Assembly (NCBI RefSeq): GCF_003026495.1
Contig: NZ_PYMA01000021.1
Coordinates: forward strand, 1 to 64,000
DNA length: 64,000 bases
Source: Photobacterium sanctipauli
Lineage (GTDB): Bacteria; Pseudomonadota; Gammaproteobacteria; Enterobacterales; Vibrionaceae
Direction of reading: 5' to 3'
Below, one piece after another: positions 7,001-16,556 of this stretch. How positions within the stretch are numbered: position 1 is the stretch's first letter; each line of letters starts with the position of its first letter. The notes under the pieces were generated by a model. The model made no database searches. It saw only the letters and a program-made list of their open reading frames with translations, and was not told where the DNA came from. The position numbers and the translations under genes are program-made.

Positions 7001-10000
7001 GTGTTTACTGTCTACCACTCAAATCAGCTTGATCTTCTCAAGTCACTGCTTGTCGAGCTTATTCGGCTCGACCCATTGGATAACCCGTTTGAACAAGAGC
7101 AAATCTTGGTACAAAGCCCTGGGATGTCACAATGGCTTAAGCTGGAGCTGGCGAAAGCCCAGGGCATTGCCGCTAACTTGGAGTTTCCGCTACCGGCCAC
7201 CTTTATTTGGCACATGTTCACCAAGGTGCTCGATGATGTACCCGAGCGCAGTGCCTTCAATAAAGAAGCCATGACCTGGAAGCTATTGCAAGTCTTGCCA
7301 CTCATGCTCGATAAGCCAGAGTTTGAACCGTTGGCGAATTATTTGCGTGAAGACGAACAGCAGATCAAAAGCTATCAATTGGCAGAGAAAATTGCCGACA
7401 TCTTTGACCAGTACTTGGTATATCGCCCCGAATGGATTCAGGCTTGGGAGGCGGACCAGATCGACCCCGAGCTGGTGGCCGAGCATCCCTGGCAGCCGAT
7501 GCTATGGCAGGCACTGTATGACCAAACGCTGAGCCTAGACCAGTCGCCGTATCACCGTGCCAACCTTTACGACAACTTTATCGAAACCCTCGAAGGTTAC
7601 CTTCAAAGCGGGACGCCTTTACCTTCTGGTCTACCTAAGCGCTTGTTCGTTTTCGGCATATCGGCCCTGCCGCCACGCTATCTTGATGCGCTCGCGGCAC
7701 TGGGCAAGCATATCGATGTCCACCTGATGTTTACTAACCCTTGCCGCCATTATTGGGGGGAGGTGCGCGACCGTAAGTATTTGGCCCGCTTGGCTGCCAA
7801 GCAACGCCAGCAGTTGCAGTGGTGCGCGGATCACAGCGAAAAAGGCGGGGTGATCTCGCCGTTAAAAGGCGATATTGAAGACAATGTTATTGACGATACC
7901 CATGAGGGGGCGGTAGGGAACACCTTGTTGGCCTCGCTGGGTAAGTTGGGGCGCGATAACCTGTACCTACTATCGGAAATGGAGGCGCAGGATGTCGAGG
8001 CGTTCGTCGATATCGAACCCGATTCGTTGCTGCACGCCCTGCAGGCCGACATCTTGAACCTGGAAGACCGGGTCAATGATGAAATTACCGAAAGCAGTCA
8101 ACATAAACTGCCTATCGGCCAGGGAGACAAGTCGCTGACCATCCACGCTTGCCATTCACCGATGCGCGAGGTGGAGGTGCTGCACGACAACATGCTGACG
8201 ATGCTGGCGGAAAACCCGGCGTTATCACCACGGGATATCGTGGTGATGGTGGCTGATATCAACAGTTACAGCCCATATATCCAGGCGGTGTTTGGCAACG
8301 CGTCTGGCAACCGCTATATCCCGTTTTCGATTTCCGACCGCAGTGCCGATCAGGAAAACCCGGTGTTGCTGGCGTTCTTGCGTTTGTTGAGCTTGCCGGA
8401 AAGCCGTTGCCAAGCGTCCGAGTTGCTTGAGCTGCTCGAAGTCCCAGCCGTGATGGCCAAGTTTGGCCTCGATAGCCAGCGATTTGAGCGTATCAAGCAG
8501 TGGATTGAGGAAGTCGGGATCCGCTGGGGGCTGGATGACGATACGGCTGGTGAATTTGAGCTGCCGAAACAGCAGCAGAACACCTGGTTATTCGGTTTGC
8601 AGCGTATGCTCTTGGGCTATGCGATGCCGCAGTCATCGGGTTTGTATCAGGGGGTATTGGCCTACGACGAAGTACAGGGGCTGGATGCCGAACAGGCAGG
8701 CCAGCTTGGCCTGTTTATTGAAACCCTGATGCAGTATCGCCACCAGCTGGCGGTGGCCCAGCCGGTTGGCGAGTGGATAGCCACCCTTAACCAATTGCTG
8801 GACGATTGCTTTGCGGTGGACATGGATGGTGAGCTGGTACTGCGGATGATCCGGGATAAGTTGCAGCTGCTGGAGCAGCAGCTGGGTGACGCCGGTTACA
8901 ACGGCGATATTACCCCTGCCGTGATGCGCGACTATTTAAACGACAAGTTGTCGGGTGAACGGGTTAGCCAGCGTTTTCTGGCCGGGCAGGTGAACTTCTG
9001 TACCTTGATGCCGATGCGCTCCATCCCGTTTAAGGCTGTATGCTTGTTGGGGATGAACGATGGTGTTTATCCGCGCTCTATTCCGCCGGAAGGGTTTGAC
9101 TTGATGGCGGGCCGGGCGAAATACGGCGATCGATCGCGCCGGGATGACGACCGCTACCTGTTCCTTGAGGCGCTGCAATCGGCGCAGGACATTTTGTATA
9201 TCAGCTATGTTGGCCGCTCTATTCAGGACAATAGCGAAAAAATGCCGTCGGTGCTGGTGAGCGAGTTGGTTGAGTACTGCCAGCAAGGCTATTGTTTGGT
9301 CGGTGATGAGGCCCTGTCGGTTGACGAATCGGCGAAAAAGATGGCCCAGTCGATGACTTACTCCCATGCCTTGGTGCCGTTTAGCCCGCAAGCCTTCCTT
9401 GGCGCGCAGCCAAGCTATGCCGCAGAGTGGCTGCCTGCCGCCAATCGTGAACTGGTGGCTGTGAGCGAGTTTCAGGCTAACCCGCTACCGCCGGAAGTAG
9501 CGGATAGCGTGACGGGCGAAGTACTTGAGTTGGCCGAATTGGCTCGCTTCTGGAATCTACCGGTTAAGCATTTCTTCAATCGCCGCCTAAAAGTCTTTTT
9601 TGATGCTGGTCAGGGGGCGGTAGAAGACGATGAGCCATTTGCCCTCGACGGCCTTGGCCGATACCAGCTACGCCAGTCATTGTTGACGGCATTCTTGGAG
9701 CATCATGCCTTACAACCAGACGGCGCAGAAAGCCGCAGGGAAACGGTCTTTGAACAGTTTTCCCAGTACCAGCAGGCTGCGGGGGGATTGCCCGTCGCGC
9801 AGTTTGGTGAATTGGAATTATTGGAAGAGCGCACCCAGATAGAAGCGTTGGCTGACACTGTTATCGGACTAATGGCTTCGCCATTGCCGGATGTCGAAGT
9901 TGATATCAGCTTGGCCTTGGGCGATCGCCAGTTGCGCCTTCAAGGCTGGCTCAAGCACGTGAGCCAGCAAGGCTTGGTGCGCTACCGACCAGGCAAGATC

Positions 10001-10456
10001 CGCTCACAGGATATCTTGCTGGGATGGCTGGATCACCTTTGCCTTGCCCTGTCGGCCAAGCCGGCCAGTACCTACTTGGTTGGCGTTGACGGCAGTTTTG
10101 TTTTTGAGCCTGTGGCGCCCGAGTATGCCATGGCTCAGCTAACGGCATTGGTGGAAGCCTACTACCATGGCTTGACCCAACCGCTGGCGTATTTTCCCCG
10201 CACGGTATTGGCGGGGATGCAAGCAAGGCTGGATAAACAAGGCAACTGGTGCGACGACGAAGATACCCTCGGCAAAGCGAAGGGTAAGATGGCGGAAGCC
10301 TTTAACGGTGGCTACATGTTCGAGGGTGAAGGCAACAACGCTTACATCAACCGGGTATGGCCGGAGTGGCATGACGAGCTTGCAGCGGATCTTCAGAGCT
10401 GGGGTGAGTCGTTGCTGAAACCAGCAGTAATGCATTTACGGGAAGATCAGAAATAA
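7001..10456 (+). CDS. recC: Exodeoxyribonuclease V subunit gamma, RecC
   Basis: RecC is the Chi-recognising scaffold of RecBCD, which processes DNA double-strand ends for recombination and degrades foreign linear DNA. The 1151-residue product matches the family from its first residues (VYHSNQLDLLKSLLVE, then ILVQSPGMSQWLKLELA and FPLPATFIWHMF). It keeps the inactive helicase-like core, as in NFCTLMPMRSIPFKAVCLLGMNDGVYPR. The start is GTG at 7001, which fits the family start exactly; no strong ribosome site is visible. recB and recD follow, but 276 bp separate recC from recB and no ptrA gene lies between them, unlike in E. coli. Confidence 0.96.
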   Translation: MFTVYHSNQLDLLKSLLVELIRLDPLDNPFEQEQILVQSPGMSQWLKLELAKAQGIAANLEFPLPATFIWHMFTKVLDDVPERSAFNKEAMTWKLLQVLPLMLDKPEFEPLANYLREDEQQIKSYQLAEKIADIFDQYLVYRPEWIQAWEADQIDPELVAEHPWQPMLWQALYDQTLSLDQSPYHRANLYDNFIETLEGYLQSGTPLPSGLPKRLFVFGISALPPRYLDALAALGKHIDVHLMFTNPCRHYWGEVRDRKYLARLAAKQRQQLQWCADHSEKGGVISPLKGDIEDNVIDDTHEGAVGNTLLASLGKLGRDNLYLLSEMEAQDVEAFVDIEPDSLLHALQADILNLEDRVNDEITESSQHKLPIGQGDKSLTIHACHSPMREVEVLHDNMLTMLAENPALSPRDIVVMVADINSYSPYIQAVFGNASGNRYIPFSISDRSADQENPVLLAFLRLLSLPESRCQASELLELLEVPAVMAKFGLDSQRFERIKQWIEEVGIRWGLDDDTAGEFELPKQQQNTWLFGLQRMLLGYAMPQSSGLYQGVLAYDEVQGLDAEQAGQLGLFIETLMQYRHQLAVAQPVGEWIATLNQLLDDCFAVDMDGELVLRMIRDKLQLLEQQLGDAGYNGDITPAVMRDYLNDKLSGERVSQRFLAGQVNFCTLMPMRSIPFKAVCLLGMNDGVYPRSIPPEGFDLMAGRAKYGDRSRRDDDRYLFLEALQSAQDILYISYVGRSIQDNSEKMPSVLVSELVEYCQQGYCLVGDEALSVDESAKKMAQSMTYSHALVPFSPQAFLGAQPSYAAEWLPAANRELVAVSEFQANPLPPEVADSVTGEVLELAELARFWNLPVKHFFNRRLKVFFDAGQGAVEDDEPFALDGLGRYQLRQSLLTAFLEHHALQPDGAESRRETVFEQFSQYQQAAGGLPVAQFGELELLEERTQIEALADTVIGLMASPLPDVEVDISLALGDRQLRLQGWLKHVSQQGLVRYRPGKIRSQDILLGWLDHLCLALSAKPASTYLVGVDGSFVFEPVAPEYAMAQLTALVEAYYHGLTQPLAYFPRTVLAGMQARLDKQGNWCDDEDTLGKAKGKMAEAFNGGYMFEGEGNNAYINRVWPEWHDELAADLQSWGESLLKPAVMHLREDQK

Positions 10457-10732
10457 AGCAGAGAAGGTGTAGCGTGGCCGCCAGCAAATCATTGTTGTTT
10501 GTAGGGTGTTCGCTGTACGACCACAGGTCCAGAGGTGACCAAATTTCGTGCCTCGGATACTAACGGACACGGCGGGGAGAAAACGTGAAACACTTCTCAT
10601 ATTGATATAAGACTTAATGTTTTTATTCGATATATTTATTTGAATTTGCCTCTGATCACAAAAAATAATCTTGAGCAGACAAGGCGACACTGCGTTTTTG
10701 CCTTGTTGAACTAACAGGAATCTGTGCATCTA
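10457..10732. other. recC-recB intergenic region
   Basis: 276 bp without a gene. It is AT-rich from about 10590 to 10670, where a recB promoter could lie, but I see no clear -35/-10 pair, terminator or operator. The E. coli ptrA gene that occupies this place is absent, and I see no trace of it. Confidence 0.6.
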
Positions 10733-13700
10733 ATGACTCAGCAACCTAACACAATAATCCCGCAAGCCTTGGAGCCGATGTGTTTTCCGCTTCATGGTAA
10801 CCGACTGATCGAAGCCTCGGCGGGCACGGGTAAAACCTTTACCATTGCCAGCCTTTACCTGCGCTTGCTGCTTGGCCATGGGGACTCCGCTAGCCGCTTC
10901 CCCCGTGAACTTACCGTTGATCAAATTCTTGTCGTGACCTTTACCGAGGCCGCGACCGCTGAGCTGAGGGATCGTATCCGTCGCCGGATCCATGATGCCC
11001 GTATCGCAATTAGCCGTGGGGAAAGCGATGATCCGGTGATCAAGCCGTTGTTGGAAGATATTAGTGATCATAAATCGGCCGCGGCCATCTTGCTGCAAGC
11101 CGAGCGGCAAATGGACGAGGCGGCGATATTTACGATCCACGGCTTTTGCCAGCGGATGCTAACCCAAAATGCCTTTGAGTCGGGCAGCCTGTTTAACAAT
11201 GAGTTTGTGACCGAGGAAAGCCACCTTCGGGCACAGGTGGCAGCTGACTACTGGCGCCGAAATTTCTACCCGCTGCCACGCAGCTTGGCGAGCGAAGTGA
11301 GAAACATTTGGTCGTCCCCTTCGGCGTTGCTTCGGGACATCAATGTCTTCTTGTCGGGAGCGGAAGTGGAGATCCGCGCCCCCGAGCTAGAGGGCGATTT
11401 ACAACAGCTGCATGACGACAACCTTGCCCGTATCGAGCGAGTGAAAGTGCTATGGCGCGAAGGCGCCGATGATTTTCATGACATCATTAGCAGTTCGGGG
11501 GTAAACAAGCGCAGCTACACCAAGACCAGCTTGCCGAAAGCCCTCGCGGAAGTCACCGAATGGGCGAACCGCGACAATACCGGCTACAAGCTGTCCAAGG
11601 CGCTGGAGAAATTCGATCAGCAGGTGCTGTTCGACAAAACCAGCAAGGGGCAAGCACCCGAGCATCCGGCGTTTGTGGCGATTAGTGAGCTGCTGGCCGA
11701 CAAGCCAAATGTGCGTGACCCGCTATTGGCACATGCCATCAAGGAGTGCCGCGAGTTACTGTCCGACGCGAAGCGCCGTAAGGGCTGGTTATCATTTGAT
11801 GATCTGTTGACCCAACTGGCAGCAGCACTGAGCCATGATGAAAGCGCGATGCTGGCGGCGAGGATCCGCAATTTGTTCCCGGTGGCGATGATCGATGAAT
11901 TCCAAGATACCGATCCGCTCCAGTACAGCATTTTTAATACGGTTTATGGTGAAAAACGTCAGCTCCCGGAAGGGGAGGAAGCCAGCGCTTGCGGCTTGTT
12001 TATGATCGGGGATCCGAAGCAGGCGATCTATGCCTTCCGCGGTGCCGATATCTTCACCTATATCCAGGCGCGCCGCCAGGTGACGGCGCACTATACCTTG
12101 GGTACCAACTGGCGCTCTACCGCCGAGATGATTGAGGCGGTGAACTGTATTTTCGAACAGCCCAAGCGCCCGTTTATTTACGATAACGACATTGCCTTCT
12201 TGCCCGTTGCCCATAGCCCGAAAGCGGCAAGCCGGGGCTGGCAGCTGGCGGGCGTTAAGCAGCCAGCACTAAGCTTCTGGCGCCAGGAAGCCGATGAGCC
12301 GGTTAAGAAGGGGGATTACCAGCAAGCCATGGCACAGGCCACCGCGGCTGAAATCCAGACCATCTTAACCCTGTCCCAGCAAAACGAGGCGCTGCTGGTT
12401 GATGGTGATAACACCAAGCCAATTAATGCCAGTGACATTTCGGTCTTGGTGAGAACCGGTGCCGAGGGAGCGCTGGTAAGGCAAGCACTGGCCGAGCAGG
12501 GCATTGCCAGCGTTTATCTGTCGAATCGTGACAGTGTTTTTGCCAGCATTGAAGCCATTGATATCCAACGCTTCTTGGGTGCGGTACTGACCCCGGAAGA
12601 CGATCGCAGTATGCGTGCAGCCCTGGCATCCGGCTTGTTTGCCTTAACGGCGGAGGCGCTGGATAAGCTCAACACCGATGAAGCCGAGTGGGAGCGCCAT
12701 GTCGCTGAGTTTCGCGGTTACCGCCAGCTATGGCATAGCCGTGGCGTGCTGCCGATGCTTCGGCATATGTTATCCAGCCGCGCTATCCCGGAAATGCTGC
12801 TAAGCCAAAATGGTGGCGAGCGTCGCTTGACCGATATCTTGCATATCGGCGAGTTGCTCCAGCAAGCAAGCCAAACCCTAGATAGCGACCACGGCCTGAT
12901 CCGCTGGCTGGCGGAGCACATTGAAGCGCCCAATGGCAATGCCGACGAGCAACAACTGCGGTTGGAGTCCGACCGCAACTTGGTACAGATTGTCACGATC
13001 CACAAATCGAAGGGCTTGGAGTACGATCTGGTTTTCCTGCCGTTTGTTTGTAGCTACCGCGAGGCGGGGACAGCGCTATTCCATGATGAGCAAACCCAGC
13101 AAGCCGTGCTGGATATCGCCGCTGTGGAAGAAAGTATGGAGTTGGCCGAGAAAGAGCGGCTGGCGGAAGATCTGCGCCTCATTTATGTTGCCCTGACCCG
13201 TGCCGTTTATGGCTGCTATATCGGGATGTCACCGGTGCGTAAAGGACTGAGCCGCAAAGAGCCGACCGGGTTGCACCAGTCAGCGATAGGCTGGTTGGTT
13301 CAAGATGGCGAGGAAGGTGGCCTGTTTGAGTTGGACAATGCGTTGGCCGGCTTAGCCAACGCGTCGTCGGCCATCCGCGTGGTGGCGCCGCCTCAACTGC
13401 CGGAAACCCCGTGGCAGCCCGTTGAGGAAGAACAGCCCGAGTTGGTGGCGGCCTCCTTTGACACCGAGCTTGATCGTAGCTGGTGGATCACCAGTTATTC
13501 GGGGCTGGTCAAGCAAGGCCATAGCCACCATGACGCATCGTTCGAGCTGCCGGGTTTTGATACCGACTCATCGCAAGATGCAGAAGACGGCGAGGAAGCC
13601 GAACCCGTTCGCTCAATTTATACCTTCCCGAAAGGGGCAAGGCCGGGTACTTTCCTCCACACCCTGTTCGAGGAAATCGAATTTACCGCACCGGTGGATA

Positions 13701-14338
13701 GCGAGCAGACGACCGAGAAAATCCTAGAGCTGCTTCGCCTCGAGAACTACGACGAAGAATGGCTACCGGTATTGCAGCAAATGGTGGGAGATGTACTGTC
13801 ATGCCCGCTGGATGGCAATGACTTGTTGCTAGGTAGCCTGCCGCCGTCACAGCGCCTGACCGAAATGGAGTTTATGCTGCCGATTAATGTGTTGTCAGCG
13901 CCTTTGCTGAACAAGGTGATAGCCCGCCACGATGAATTGTCTGCCAGAGCCGGAGAGCTGGGTTTTGCCACGGTAAGCGGCATGCTGAAAGGCTTTATCG
14001 ACTTGGTGTTCGAGCACCAAGGGCGCTATTACGTATTGGACTGGAAGTCGAACTGGCTCGGTGATGATCCGGAGGTTTATCGGGATGAAAAGCTGAAAGC
14101 GGCGATGGCCGATCACCGCTACGACCTGCAATACCAGTTGTATGCCCTTGCATTGCACCGGTTCTTGAAGAGCCGCAAGCCGGACTATGACTACGATACC
14201 CACTTTGGCGGGGTGTACTACTTGTTCTTGCGGGGCGTGAAGGCGAACAGTAGCAGCGGTATTTTCCAGGCGCGCCCAAGCTTGGCCATGCTGACCGATC
14301 TCGAAAGTTTGATTGATGGAGAACTCATTGATGCTTAA
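10733..14338 (+). CDS. recB: Exodeoxyribonuclease V subunit beta, RecB
   Basis: RecB is the 3'-5' helicase and sole nuclease of RecBCD. The 1201-residue product has a UvrD-type helicase core: Walker A at about residues 28-37 (ASAGTGKTFT), motif II in VAMIDEFQDTDPLQY, and motif V/VI text TIHKSKGLEYDLVFLPF and LIYVALTRA. The C-terminal nuclease domain holds the catalytic YYVLDWKSNWLG (Asp and Lys of the RecB nuclease motif). GTG at 10724 is an alternative start that sits closer to the AGGA at 10716-10719; the choice changes only three residues. The stop overlaps the recD start by 8 bp, so recB and recD are translationally coupled. Confidence 0.96.
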   Translation: MTQQPNTIIPQALEPMCFPLHGNRLIEASAGTGKTFTIASLYLRLLLGHGDSASRFPRELTVDQILVVTFTEAATAELRDRIRRRIHDARIAISRGESDDPVIKPLLEDISDHKSAAAILLQAERQMDEAAIFTIHGFCQRMLTQNAFESGSLFNNEFVTEESHLRAQVAADYWRRNFYPLPRSLASEVRNIWSSPSALLRDINVFLSGAEVEIRAPELEGDLQQLHDDNLARIERVKVLWREGADDFHDIISSSGVNKRSYTKTSLPKALAEVTEWANRDNTGYKLSKALEKFDQQVLFDKTSKGQAPEHPAFVAISELLADKPNVRDPLLAHAIKECRELLSDAKRRKGWLSFDDLLTQLAAALSHDESAMLAARIRNLFPVAMIDEFQDTDPLQYSIFNTVYGEKRQLPEGEEASACGLFMIGDPKQAIYAFRGADIFTYIQARRQVTAHYTLGTNWRSTAEMIEAVNCIFEQPKRPFIYDNDIAFLPVAHSPKAASRGWQLAGVKQPALSFWRQEADEPVKKGDYQQAMAQATAAEIQTILTLSQQNEALLVDGDNTKPINASDISVLVRTGAEGALVRQALAEQGIASVYLSNRDSVFASIEAIDIQRFLGAVLTPEDDRSMRAALASGLFALTAEALDKLNTDEAEWERHVAEFRGYRQLWHSRGVLPMLRHMLSSRAIPEMLLSQNGGERRLTDILHIGELLQQASQTLDSDHGLIRWLAEHIEAPNGNADEQQLRLESDRNLVQIVTIHKSKGLEYDLVFLPFVCSYREAGTALFHDEQTQQAVLDIAAVEESMELAEKERLAEDLRLIYVALTRAVYGCYIGMSPVRKGLSRKEPTGLHQSAIGWLVQDGEEGGLFELDNALAGLANASSAIRVVAPPQLPETPWQPVEEEQPELVAASFDTELDRSWWITSYSGLVKQGHSHHDASFELPGFDTDSSQDAEDGEEAEPVRSIYTFPKGARPGTFLHTLFEEIEFTAPVDSEQTTEKILELLRLENYDEEWLPVLQQMVGDVLSCPLDGNDLLLGSLPPSQRLTEMEFMLPINVLSAPLLNKVIARHDELSARAGELGFATVSGMLKGFIDLVFEHQGRYYVLDWKSNWLGDDPEVYRDEKLKAAMADHRYDLQYQLYALALHRFLKSRKPDYDYDTHFGGVYYLFLRGVKANSSSGIFQARPSLAMLTDLESLIDGELIDA

Positions 14339-16430
14339 GCGCCTTGAACAATTAACCCGTCAGGGGCGCCTGCGCCCACTTGATTACCAATTCGCCAAAT
14401 TTGTTGCGATGAGCCTGGCGGGAGGCGGTGACCAAGCCCAATCAAACCTAGTGACCTTTATCGCGGCATTGACCAGTTACGAGTTGGGGCAGGGGCATGT
14501 GTGTCTGCCGTTGTCCAAGTTCGATATTCAGCGGGCTTTCGGGCTGACACCTGAGCAAAATGCCCAGTTGCAGCAAGGGCTGCCCGAGGTTGGCCTGTGG
14601 CAAGATGCCTTGTCGCAATCTGTCGCTGTTTCTGATGGTGGCCAACCGACCCCGTTGGTCATGGATAGCCAGCGTGTGTACTTGAGTCGCTATTGGCAGT
14701 TTGAGCAACTGGTGGCGAGCCACTTAAAGCGTTCGTCGAATTCAACGACCTTGAGTGCGAAAGATATCGATATCATGGCGGCCAAACTCGATGAATTGTT
14801 TGCCCGCAACTACCGCTTTTTGTTCCAAGCATTGCACAAGCTCAGCCAGGCTGGCGAGGCCAATACTGCGCAGGCGCGCCAATACGAAGTGTGCGATAAG
14901 CTCGATATCGTTGCGTCAGAGGCGCTCGATTGGCAGGCCATCGATTCGGTGTTGGTGGCGGCCGAGCATATTAGCGACTTGGATGCCCTCGATGCGTTGG
15001 TGCCAAACGCGGCGTGTATGAATTGGCAGAAGGTGGCGGCAGCGGTTGCCTTAACCCGCCAATTTGCTGTGATTTCCGGCGGGCCGGGTACCGGTAAAAC
15101 TACCACGGTTGCTAAGTTACTGGCGGCGTTGGTCACCCAATCTCTGCAAAGCGAAGCGCTGGATGAAAATGGCCAGCCACGGCTGCCAGACATTAAGCTG
15201 GTCGCGCCGACAGGTAAGGCGGCAGCACGTTTGACCGAGTCGATTGGTGCTGCGGTTGACTCATTGGCTGTCGAGAAGGTGGTGAAAGACAATATTCCGA
15301 CCCAATCGAGTACCCTGCACCGATTGTTGGGCTCCATTCCAAACCGGGTGGCGTTTCGCCATAACCGCGAGAACCCCCTTCACCTTGATGTGCTGGTGGT
15401 GGATGAAGCCTCGATGGTTGATTTGCCGATGATGGCGCGTTTGCTGGACGCCCTGCCGCCCAATGCCAAGCTGATCTTGCTCGGTGACCGTGATCAGTTA
15501 GCCTCGGTAGAGGCGGGGGCGGTCTTGGGTGATATTTGTGCCTTTGCTGATCAGGGGTACAGCCAGCAACAAAGCCAGTTGCTTGGCCAGCTGACCGGCT
15601 TTCAGTTTCCCGTCCAGCTGCAGTCGCTGGGCGTGGTGGCAGATAGCCTGTGTATGCTGCGCAAGAGCTATCGTTTCCATGCCCAATCGGGGATCGGACA
15701 GTTGGCAAAAGCCATTAATGCGGGTCGCCCGCAACAGGTTGATAGGGTATGGCAACAGGGCTTCAAAGATATCCACCTCTACCCGCTGACCAGCGATAGC
15801 TACCAGTCGATGGTGAATATGTCAGTGACCTTCTATCGTGATTACCTCGATGCTATCTATGAGCGGTGCCCGCCTGCGGAGGTGCTAAAGGCTTTTTCGA
15901 AAGTCCGCTTGCTATGCGCCCTGCGCGAAGGGGATTTCGGTGTGGTCGGGCTCAACCAGCGCATTGAGCGAGGGCTGGCAAGGTTGGGGAAAATTGCCCC
16001 TGATGAGGAGACTTGGTATGTCGGTAGGCCGGTGATGATCAGCCAGAATGACCACGGCCTTGGCTTATACAATGGTGATATTGGTATCGCGATGAAAGAT
16101 AGCGAGCCCGATCCGCAAACTGGCGAGTACCGTACCCGGGTATTTTTTGAAATGCCGGATGGTTCGATACGCGGGGTGTTGCCAAGCCGTTTGCCGGAGC
16201 ATGAAACTGTGTATGCCATGACCATTCACAAATCGCAGGGCTCGGAGTTTGCCGATACCTTGATGGTACTGCCAAGTGAGTTTAGCCCGCTATTGACCCG
16301 TGAGTTGACGTATACCGGTATTACCCGGGCCAAGGAAAAGCTGTACTTGTTTGCTAGCCCGGATATTGTCAATCGTTCGGTCAAACTGCGAACCGAGCGA
16401 GCCAGCGGCTTGGCCGAGTTGCTCAGCTAA
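14331..16430 (+). CDS. recD: Exodeoxyribonuclease V subunit alpha, RecD
   Basis: RecD is the 5'-3' helicase of RecBCD (superfamily 1B). The 699-residue protein has an N-terminal RecB-contact region, Walker A GGPGTGKTTT near residue 250, Walker B text VLVVDEASMVDLPMM, the motif GDRDQLASVEAGAVLGD, and the C-terminal TIHKSQGSEFADTLMVLP with TYTGITRAKEKLYLF. ATG 14331 overlaps the end of recB and has GGAGA about 8 nt upstream; an in-frame ATG at 14313 lacks this spacing. A strong terminator follows, closing the rec operon before the convergent argA. Confidence 0.96.
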   Translation: MLKRLEQLTRQGRLRPLDYQFAKFVAMSLAGGGDQAQSNLVTFIAALTSYELGQGHVCLPLSKFDIQRAFGLTPEQNAQLQQGLPEVGLWQDALSQSVAVSDGGQPTPLVMDSQRVYLSRYWQFEQLVASHLKRSSNSTTLSAKDIDIMAAKLDELFARNYRFLFQALHKLSQAGEANTAQARQYEVCDKLDIVASEALDWQAIDSVLVAAEHISDLDALDALVPNAACMNWQKVAAAVALTRQFAVISGGPGTGKTTTVAKLLAALVTQSLQSEALDENGQPRLPDIKLVAPTGKAAARLTESIGAAVDSLAVEKVVKDNIPTQSSTLHRLLGSIPNRVAFRHNRENPLHLDVLVVDEASMVDLPMMARLLDALPPNAKLILLGDRDQLASVEAGAVLGDICAFADQGYSQQQSQLLGQLTGFQFPVQLQSLGVVADSLCMLRKSYRFHAQSGIGQLAKAINAGRPQQVDRVWQQGFKDIHLYPLTSDSYQSMVNMSVTFYRDYLDAIYERCPPAEVLKAFSKVRLLCALREGDFGVVGLNQRIERGLARLGKIAPDEETWYVGRPVMISQNDHGLGLYNGDIGIAMKDSEPDPQTGEYRTRVFFEMPDGSIRGVLPSRLPEHETVYAMTIHKSQGSEFADTLMVLPSEFSPLLTRELTYTGITRAKEKLYLFASPDIVNRSVKLRTERASGLAELLS

Positions 16431-16460
16431 GGCGCGCGATAAGGGGCATTGGTAGAAGAA

Positions 16461-16487
16461 GGCACTGACGTTGGTCAGTGCCTTTTT
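16461..16487 (+). terminator. Terminator of recBD
   Basis: GGCACTGAC-GTTG-GTCAGTGCC followed by TTTTT: a 9-bp stem, about 30 bp after the recD stop codon. Confidence 0.92.
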
Positions 16488-16556
16488 GTTGGGTTTGGTT
16501 TTTGGGTTTGGGTGTTTTGGGGGGCTAACGGGCAGTGGTTGATACCTCCGCGCCCG

